DNA of 64,000 bases from Patiria pectinifera (lineage: Eukaryota > Echinodermata > Asteroidea > Valvatida > Asterinidae): contig CM057141.1 of NCBI GenBank assembly GCA_029964075.1, forward strand, positions 4,588,001 through 4,652,000. The letters run 5' to 3'. Below are positions 45,765 to 56,200 of the stretch, one piece after another; within the stretch, counting starts at the first letter, position 1; the number at the start of each line of letters is the position of its first letter. A model generated the notes under the pieces. That model worked only from the letters and a program-made list of their open reading frames with translations, made no database searches and was not told the DNA's origin. The translations under genes and the position numbers were made by a program.

Positions 45765-46670
45765 TGTCACGCCCCAACTATCTGACTATCGCATCGGTCC
45801 CAACTATAGTTGGGACTGTCCCAACTATAGTGCGGCAGTTGGGTCGGCCCAACTATAGTTAGGACTGGAGTTGCGCCGGATGCTTCATGCTTGATAGATC
45901 TTGTTGGATTAAATGTTCCGCGGCGCTGGCACCATGTATTCGTCGTGCATGCATGCCGCAAGGCTGGCCGGTCACGTGGTACTGCCTAGTTGGATGAGTT
46001 GTCCAGCTGCTGGCTTTTATTATCCAGCAACATTTTGCAAAATTCAAAGATTGCCATGGCCGGCCAACTATAGATGGGCCCCACCCATAGCTAATGTCAA
46101 AGGTCCCAAGTCGGACATGTAAGCAGAGCTGTAGAGAATGTTTTATAGTCGTACATCAATGTAAACTATAATTGAGACTGCCAAATAAAAATATTGCGGT
46201 GGCCCAACTACAGATGGTCCCCACCCATAGATCATTTCATTGGTTCCCAGTAAAGTCAGATGTATTAGAGTTGTAGGGAATGTTTAATAATCGTACAACA
46301 ATGTACACTATAGTTGGGACCGCAAAATAAAAAGATTGGGGTGGCCCAACTATAGATTCGCCTTATCAATAGCTAATTTCAGTGGTCCCCAGTAAAGTCA
46401 GACGTGTATCAGAGCTGTAAGGAACGTTTTATGGTTGTACATCAATGTAAACTATAGTTGGGAAACCGCAAAATAAAAAGATCGGAGTGGCCCAACTATA
46501 GATGGGCCAGCCCAACAATGGAACTTACAGTTGGGACCGTCCCAACTATAGTTGGGACAGCAACTATAGTTGGGCCAGCCCAACTGTGGAACTACAGTTG
46601 GGACAGGCCCAACTATAGTTGGGACAGGCCCAACTATAGTTGGGACCGATGCGATAGTTGGGGCGTGACA
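45765..46670. mobile_element. Element saturated with the palindrome CAACTATAGTTG
   Basis: Ends TGTCACGCCCCAACTATC (left) and the complement GATAGTTGGGGCGTGACA (right), flanked by CGT on both sides (45,762-45,764 and 46,671-46,673). CCCAACTATAGTTGGG or half of it recurs about 14 times. Between 46,062 and 46,490 there are three tandem copies of a 140-146-bp unit with GGCCCAACTATAGATGG, CCCAGTAAAGTCAGA, GAGCTGTA.GGAA and GTACATCAATGTAAACTATA. No transposase frame. Class undetermined; the 3-bp duplication hints at Harbinger, but CGT is not the usual TWA. It lies within the first intron of the unrecognised gene. Confidence 0.72.
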
Positions 46671-47234
46671 CGTCAAGTTGCAACATTTTGTTTCCCTCAA
46701 AAGTGGGGGGGGGGGGGGACATACCTTGATCAGAACGAAGCCCTTACGGTGAGGAGTTTGGGCCTGTTAACATGATTAGTTAAGGGCCCGGAACATTTTG
46801 GATTCTAGATACAGTCAGTGCAACGGTTCCGGATCACTTGATTGAATTAAAAGTAATTCACGTAGGGCCTATAACAACCTTTTTTGTGAAGGTCTATAAG
46901 TTTGCAGTTGTCGGATAAAAGAAATATTGCAAATCGCTTCAACATTACCCATGATCAAGTTCAGCAAAATATCCGCTAGTTTTGTAACTGGCCTGTGAAG
47001 GAAGCACCTAAAGGCAAAAATCTGGTTTCCTGTGGAATGTAGTAAACATTTTTTGTTTTGTCTTCACTATATTAGGTTTTCTTGTTAGAAATAATATCAA
47101 GTATCACTTGAGATTACAGGCATGTCATCACATCTATTTTGATTCCATTTTGATAAAAAACAAATGATTTTTTTTTAATTTTCAGGCTCAAATGACCCTT
47201 GTGGAATAGCCCCACCTCATGGCCATGACAGAGA

Positions 47235-50200
47235 ATGACGTTGGGAGTGTCCAGGGCCAACATGAGTCTCCTCAGCACAGTCTATAGTCAGAGTTGGCCG
47301 GTACCAGACCCAAGAAACCAAACAAAGAGGGCATTTCATGGGTGAGTATCTAGGGCCTTGAATTTCAGGGTAAAAAATCTGGTAGACTAAAGGGCAGGTA
47401 ACTCAAAAAAGTCCAGTGTTCATCTTTGTGAACTATAAATTGTTGACATTTAGGCCAAGTGAAAAAAAAATAGTTTCTCGTCTGGCCGTTTCGAAAACAG
47501 GAAAGAGGCGGGCGCTTTTTTTGTTTTTCGACTATTTTGCTGACACAAAATTGTGTCCAAAGGAGCCATAAGCCTTTCTGCATAGCTACAATATTGTTGG
47601 AATGAAGTAAAAAGACAAGCTGTTGCCAATATATGTGCAAAATATATAGCAAATGTATGAATAAAAAGATTTTTTAAAAAGAAAGTGTCAGGGAAAAAAA
47701 GGAAGTGGAGGGGGACGAGAAACTGGTTAATTTTTTTACTTGGCCTTAATTGAGATTGTTCTTGCTCATTGCACAGCTTAAAGCATTTAAGGTAAACACC
47801 TGTTCGTCTTTCTTAAGTTGGATATAGGTGTAGTGTTAATACTTCCGATTTAGTAAACTTCTCTAGTCTGACATTCTTGCAGATTTTAACCAGGGGTGTG
47901 AAATCTCAGCTTTAAAGCTGATTTCAGCTTTGTTTGTTTTGGATTTCAGCGTTTTTCCCTCACTTGCTGTGTACAAAAGTATAGGAGATATCAAAATTTC
48001 AGCTTTTTTACACCTTTTTCAGCTGTTTTCAGCTATTTTTATCAGTGGTCAATCACACCCCTGTTTAACCTAAATTTCTGCTTCTCATTCTCAAAACACT
48101 TTTATTATCAGGAAACTATTCCATCAGTCAGGTGGCAAGAATAGGACTGGGCAGTCAGTATCAGGCAGTCCCCGCCAAAAGTACGGGAGAGACGAGCCCC
48201 AGGGTTGCCACGGTAAAGCGATTCTGGCCACGCCAAATCAGCAGTCTCCGCGGACCGCCCCCCAGCGATTGAACTTAATCCCATCCAGGCATGCTGGCCT
48301 AGATCAGGTAAGACACTTTCGGTCTCTGGTCATACATAAGTCTTATGGCGGCTGCCAAAGGCGCCTTTACGTGCCTTTGGTTCGACCACCTTGTAGCCGC
48401 GTCCTTTGCAATTCAGCTTCTCAGCTGCTAGTAAGGATGATTAGCCCCCAACATTGTTATTATTATAAGACCACGCTTATTGCCAGACAACGCTTGAAGT
48501 GATGGGAAGTGGGGTGGAGGTGGGTCGGGGGCTGTGACTGTAAAAATGCCGAAAGACCACTCGGGGGATATGTGACCATTTTATACTAGGTACCACTGTT
48601 TGTACTTTATGGAAGTGTTTTGCTTACTCTGATGATGCTGACCAAAACCAAAAATGAGGGGGGGGGGGTTGGCACATATCCCTACAGCCTCCAGTGATGC
48701 CCTTTCGATAGAAATATAATTGAAAAAAAAAAATCTTAAGCCTCCCAAATCGTTCCAAAATGTTGTTTGGTGTTTTTTTATTTTTTTTTTATTTTTAGAA
48801 TTTAGGTCACATTTGCAACACGTTGGGGCTAGTTTCCCTTAAGAAAGTTACAGTACAGCGAGTGTGTTGGATTTTTGGCTATTCAGAAATGTTTCTAGAA
48901 ATGAAGGCCTCAGAAGTACATGTAAGGGCTTATGGATCTTAACGTTAACTCTGCACCTAGTTGTGCTATCACACGGCTTATGTATACATAAGTGCAGGCT
49001 TTCAAATTTTCCTAATTTCCTACTATTCCTACTTTTTCTTAGTTTTTTTTGTTTACCTTGCTCCTACTTTTCCTACTTTTTTCTTGAAATTCCTACTTTT
49101 TCCTACTGTTTCCTACTTTTTTCTCATAACAGTGTTGCACACTGTCATATGTAAATCGTACAATAAAGGGCTTGGGCGCAGGAGTACTGCAACTGTACTT
49201 CCAAGAGCTTAGTTGAGGATGGAGCACAAGTGTTGTGAGTACAGAACATGCCACATGAGGCTTATGATGCTGTGGACATGGATGAGCATCAACGAAAACT
49301 ACAACTGAAAGCCTGCAAAAATCCTACTTTTATCTTGATTTTGTCCTCCAAAGTCCTACTTTTATCCTGTTTTTGAAATTTTGATCCTACTGTTATCATA
49401 CTTTTTCACCTGGGTCTGCTTGAAAGCCTGTAAGTGCATTGGCTTTTTTCACAAATGTAGTCCCAAAAAAAGTGCAAGCCTTAGTCACAGATGTTGATGT
49501 TATTTTGCAATACAGACGAATTCATGCATTACAACTGAAATGTCACGTCATTTTTTAAAATGTTAATGAAGTGGCAATCCTTTCCTATTTTTCTCTGTCT
49601 TTTTTAAGGCAACGTACAAGTGGAAAACCTGGACTAATTTTCAACAGGAGCGTGACAATGACCAACACGGTATGTGCTGCCTTCCTGCGTTACAGCAGAT
49701 ACTAAAATCTGGTTCATAGAAAGTTTTATTAAAGGGCTCATGCAATGTAATTTTTTTAATGCAATCCTTGAAAATGCACCCTTGTGTCCCGTGTAACATT
49801 ATTTTAAATCGTCATTTTGTCATTTTAAAGGGTATTTTGGTGCCTTTTTTTGGTTTTTATGCTGATGAAAATGTCCATATTCATGAGCAAAACTGTGATG
49901 ACATTCAGGGTAGAAACCTCAATGTTATAGCTATTTCAGCACAAAGAGTTGCTTGAGTTTTGATTGTTTTGCTGTTGTAAATGTTGTTTTTTTGGCAATT
50001 CATTGTTGTGTCAGTACATGAAAGTAAGCCAGTGAGCAAGCCTTTCTCACAAATGTTTTCAATGAGCAAAATTTGGGTTCACAATTTGAACAGAAAACCC
50101 CTCAAACTGAACAGTATCTTCCTGGAATGACATCACAGCAACAGCGCCCTCAGTTGTCCGGAAAAGCATGGAAAATTTCAAATTTATTTTGAAGAAGTGC

Positions 50201-53200
50201 AATTTTCAATAAAATTAACCCAAAAGGGATTTTAAATACTTTTCATACATTGAAGAGGAGTAGAAAATTGCACAAAATGTGTTCCTAAAAAAATCATAGC
50301 ATGGGACCTTTAATATTTTGTTAATACACGTTCAGTGATTTGAAAATATTTTAACTGCTCTGTTGCAACACCCACGGTAAAGGCATTTTTTGTGTATGCC
50401 ATTCCAAGTTATGATCACATTTTCAATTTATTTTAAAAATACTCTTAGTCTTTGTTTTTGAAATTAAATCATAAGTTGAAAAAAAAAAATTATGTTGTGA
50501 GATTTTATATGATGGAACTTCTTTTGGTCTTTGATAAATTTGTTGTTGGTTCTGTTATTTTCAACAGATCTGACGTTGTATAAGATCACCCAGGTAAGTT
50601 TAATTCCTTTGAACAGTATCTCAAAACCTGATAATTTCTGTCTTAAAGGTAGAGTAGATCATTTGCAGCTTTCCAAAAAGTAACTGACAAATGTATTCTT
50701 AAAAAGCTTACTTGGTTTAAAGATAGTGATGGCACTAAACTCCCTGTGAATTTATTCCTTCTGTCATGCTGTCATTTTGAAGAAAACAATAAAAGAGGGT
50801 AATTTCCAAAGATGCGTCTGAAGACACATTTTTGGAAATTTCCGTCAGTGGTTGGTTTGTACTTCGGCGAATCCGTGAATGGCTGCGTGCAAGCATTGAC
50901 GCGACGCACACGCGCAGGCGGTTGCTGTTATTCGTCGGTTCAATGCATGACATTGTCGAAGCTGCAATCGGCTGAATGAGAACGTGTCCCGGACGCTGAT
51001 TTTGGGCACAATTCAAAACATGACTCGGCAACTTTTGAATTGAAATCGAGGTCCTAGAATATTGTTTTCTTGGAATATACAGCGTTCACAGAGCTAAAAC
51101 TTCATCAGGTTAGTTGTTAAGCACCCGTCTGTAGATTTTGAGCACTTTTGCTGCTTCAAACAAAATAAATGCACAAATGACAAATGGTCTACTCTACCTT
51201 TAAAGGGAATATACATCATTGGCTTTTGCTGTAATTTTCAGAAATGAACTATTTGAGGGGTTAGTATAATAGATCAAATATTGTTACACTGACAAGTTTG
51301 AAGTTTTGTGTTCGAAAATGCTGGAAAAACCAAGAAAAACAAAACTGTTTAAGTAGTCTGGTTCCCTGACTCCACTAAAGATAAAATGGATCAATTTATA
51401 GATGTCGGAAAATTGTAACGTAAGGGAACCAGTCTAGCTCCTGCACCCGTTCATGAACATGTAACCAATAGCAAACAAAATTTGGACTGAAAAAAAATTG
51501 TTAATTTGGAGCAGTAGTTGAGAAATAGTTAGGTTTTTCCAACGGTGGTCGACCGACCACCGTTGGAAATGTATACAAAAATACCATTTTCTTGAAAATG
51601 ACTCGAGACCAGGTGCCATAATTGTACAGGGATGTTTTAGACTGTCATTTACCAACATCCTAGTAAGGTATTTCATTAAAACTTGGTAGTTTTATTTTTC
51701 GATGTTTGCAAATGTTGTATATTCCCTTTAAGCAATTTGTTCTGCTCCATAAATTTTGGACCAGGTCTGATGCATAAGGCCAAATAAGGATCGTTTAAAG
51801 TTCACTATAAATCCTCCTCTTTCTAAAACTGAAATTACCATTCTCATCAATTCAAAAGCAATCCAGATCGGGTTATTTGGGAAATAGAATCTGAATCGTG
51901 AAGAATAACCATGCATGTTCAGAGCAGCTGCACAGTCTATGGACTTAAAGGGATCACGACATGAATTTTACTTGGGAACCTACAGTGGTGGCGCCAGACT
52001 CTAAAATTTGGGGGGAAATAAGGGGCGAGGAAATATTTGGGGGGCAGTCAAAATAAAATCTTAAGCCTGTGTACGCATGCGGGCCCATTGTCAATGGTCC
52101 GGAAATAGGCCACTAGAGCAACTTAGAAGTGTAGCCGTTTTTATGAATGAGAAAATGTATCAAACCGCAGAATGGTGTATAACAAATGTATAACAAATGT
52201 ACAAAGACGTTGGCTACACACTATCTACAGCTGTATAAATGCATCTGTGGCGTGTTTTGTCTTAAGTACCAATGTTTATAATGCTTTCATTGGCCCAAAA
52301 TGTGTCCATATTTTATGAATCTTAACAGCAATGAAAATAAACATAATTAATCTCTTTGTTGGTAAAGTGTTGGGAGAAAACTGGGGGGGGGGGGCAAATG
52401 CCTCCCCCATGCCCCCCTGTAGCGCCGCCACTGGGAACATATTTTGTGGAACTTTCTATTCCTCTAAAATGTATGAAAACTATTTGACATCCTTTTTGGA
52501 TATTTTTTTTTTGAAAAGTGCTCTTTAAATGTTTACAATGATCCATGCTTTTCCTGACAACTGAGGGTGTTCTTTGCCGCGATGTCATTTTAGGAACACA
52601 CTCTTTAATCTAGGGGTTTTCTGTGAACTGAAAACATTTGTGATAAAGTTTGCTTGTTGACTTATTGTCTTGTATTGAAACAACAAATCACCAAAACCAG
52701 AAAATGTTCATCAGCAAAATATCCAAAATTTGTGGAAACTTTTGGTGCTGAAATAGCTGTAACACTGAGGTTTCTGCCTAAACTGGCATCTCACTTTTGC
52801 TCATGAATATGGAAATTTACAAAGGCATACAAAAAAACCCAAAGGCACCAAAATAACCTTGAAAATGGCAAAAACATCTGTTGACATCACCTGGAATGTT
52901 ATAAGCTTAAAGCATGCCTATTGATGTTACGCGGCAGACATGCATTTGTGTGCTTATTAAAACAGCCCGACTATAGTTTCATATTTTTGTAAAGCTTGTC
53001 GTCATATGCAAGATGCTTGGAAACAACTGACTTTTTTCCCTCTAATTGATGTTTTATTTATGCACGACTGCAAACTGCCACACCATCTGTTGTCAGATGT
53101 TTACATGGGTTGGGTAAACAAAGGGTTTTTTAATTTTAAAAAACCAGTTAAGTTGTGTAGGCTGATTGGTTCTGAGAAGCACCTGCAGCCGATTTCACGA

Positions 53201-56200
53201 AACCTTACGCAATGGCGCAACTCCGCTTGCGCCACAATTTATTGTGTAAATTGCGCAACATTTCACACTGCGCAACATTTCACTTATGACACATTTCACG
53301 AAAGTCGGATGGTGCGTAAGTCTGCAACTTGCGCAATAAAATAGGGCGTAACTTGCGCAATCATTTTAGGTGGCGTAAGTTGACATGTTTGACTAGCAAC
53401 GGGTCTGCTGTGGAGCCCGTTATTGCACAACTTATCAAGGTTGATACAAGACAGTCACAACTTTATGTTTGAAGTAAATGAATTTCTAGTTTGCTCGTAA
53501 CATAATTTTTAGAGTTGCCGAAGATTGCAAAGAAAGTCGGACAAAATAATTTTCAAAATTTTCACGACTTGGTCTTAATTTCACATGGGTTCGCCCAGGG
53601 TTCACCCAGGGTTGAGTTCAACCCGGGTTGAGTTCAACCCGGGTTGAGAGGCTCTAGTGTGAAAAGTAGTAGGGACCACACACCTACAGTTGGGACAGTC
53701 GAAAGCCCCCACGATTATGTCTTAATTTCACAATAAAAAAAACGTCCCAGCAGTGCAGTCCTGGCCACAGCACACAAATGCTCACAAAACTACCAAAAAA
53801 CAAACAAAATGATAAAAGAGTCAATTATCAAACAGCGGGAATATACACAGCTGCGACTCACAGACTGCCTGCTTTTGTAACATATGTGACAAAGTAAATA
53901 CTGAAGATGTGGATGAAGTACTTCATTGATCATTCCGCGTTTTCAAAAATCAATACTGTGGAGAAAACAAATTACTGGTCATAGTGTAGCTGCTAATTTA
54001 CCAGTGTATTTTGTGTTGGAGGGGCGTCTCTATTTCTGCTTTTTCTGGATGTGCCAGTTTCTTATAGAAAAATAATGGAACCTTTCGATCAACCGACAAT
54101 TTTTTTATTATATTGCACAATTCTTCCTCTTTATCGGACAGTGTTTGGTTTTTACAAGTCAAAACTATTATAACTAGTATTTCAGGCCAACTTTATAATC
54201 CCAGAGACAAACCTCATTACATTTTGGGTTGGTTATTGGGGTCAGTTATAACATTAGTGGGATGTACCAGCACTGTCAGAAGAAGTCTGAAAAAAAAATA
54301 AGATTTAGAGGTAAAAACAGAAACTTTTAAAATAATACCATCCATTGACAACTTTTAAAATTCAGTACAATATTTTCACTTTTTGTCTAAATGCTAACTG
54401 TGGTGAGCCGATATTGTCCGGAAATCCATACCTAGCGGCTTGGTTCTGTGGGAAAACACGTGAAACGGTTCAGAGAAAATTACTTCGTTGCGCAAAAAAA
54501 TGACTACAGAAAACTGTTCAACTTTGGAGCAAAACAATTTAAAACCTTTTTTAAACAAATCGAGTTGGCATTTGGCAACACAAGGAGTATAAATGTGAGC
54601 ATGCTTCAACTTAACAGAATGTGAAAAATTTCTAAGAAATCATTTTTTTAGTTACAATTTTAATTAAAATGAAGAGTTAATTAAAAAATGTAGTGGGGTC
54701 TTTTACGTTACAATTACTGGTTCCTCTGAAGAAGTCCTGGCTAATGATGAAATATCAGGCCACTGTATTTTTGATCTGCATATTTCATGTCAATCTAGTC
54801 AGTGAGCAGTTCGCACCAGTTTCATTCATTTTAAAGTTACAATTTTAATTTAAATGCAGATAAAAAAAAAAGAGAAGAAGTTAAGGCCAAAAAAAAAAAG
54901 GCTCCGGTTTCTGGTATGGAGCTTGCCCAAAAAGTGGTGCGGCGACGCGGCTTTTTTTTTTTTTTACCTGATTTTTTTGCTTCAAATGTCGGCTGATGAC
55001 TGCAAATGGTGCCCGACTAAACTTAGTGCAAATGTAAGCCCACATAAAGCTTATTCTCGACCATAACCCAATCTAAAAACACGTTAAAATTGTGCAGCAG
55101 CAGAATTCCAGTCAAACCAGTGAGTTTGGCGGTTTTGAGACATCAACTTTCATTGAAAAAAAAACTTTTTCATTTTGCCGACGCGCATGGCTACGGCGAC
55201 GCGCGCGCATACCAGAAACCGGAGACTTTTTTTTTTTGGCCTAAGAGTCTGTTTCTTTTTTTTTTTTGGGCAGGACACATTTCGGAAACTTTCAGCTCAG
55301 GTGCGAGAAGTCAATCAACAGATCAGCAAGTACCACAATGCTGGATTCAAGGTGAATTCTTTCTTTAATTAAAAATGGTAATCAAATATTAAACTTGAAT
55401 AACTTATGTGCATTCTCAATAGGGGGGCAGACCTGTAGAGTTCAGAGGTTTCACCCTTGTGACCTGGGCCCAACTTCATGGCTCTGCTAACTACAGAATT
55501 CCACGCTTAGGGTCACCATTATATGCTAACAACGCTAGCAGAAAACTTTCATGCTAACCCTGTGAGCACACAATCCTTAGTTACGGAATGTACGCATGTC
55601 AAAATTCCTCGCTAACCCGTGAAATACGCTTACCGTAAGCACGGAAATTTCTGCTACAGTAAGCAGGGATTTTACGCTAACGGTAAGCAGAGCCATGAAA
55701 ATTGGGCCCACGGCTCAATTTTATATGGAACTGCTAAGCCAAAAAATACTGCTTAGCAGATGTATGTGGCAAGCAAAAATCAGCCGAGTACCGCGGTCAC
55801 AGGTAATGTATATTACATGGCATTTTGGCTGGCGCACTGTTTTTTGCTAAGTAACTTTTGTTTTTGTTTAACAAATTTGTATGCTTAACAGCACCATGAA
55901 ACTGACCCCTACAGAACCAAAGTTAGATAAACGCATTTTAATTTTCATGTTGTTGTTGAAAATGCAATCCTCAGAGCTTCTACACCCATGGAGACAGGAC
56001 AGTCCGCACGATACGCCCCAGCCAACTTGCGGCAAGCTTACCCCACCAGGCACCCAGCATTAGCTCGGCACCTGCGGGGGACGCATTGGTCGTCCAACAA
56101 GAGCTGGCTCTCCAGTGCAGACCAGTGGAGAGGTCATACAGAAGGTTAGATTGTGCCTGTTTCCGATTGGTTTTGCAGATAGTCAAGCTGATCCTAATAA

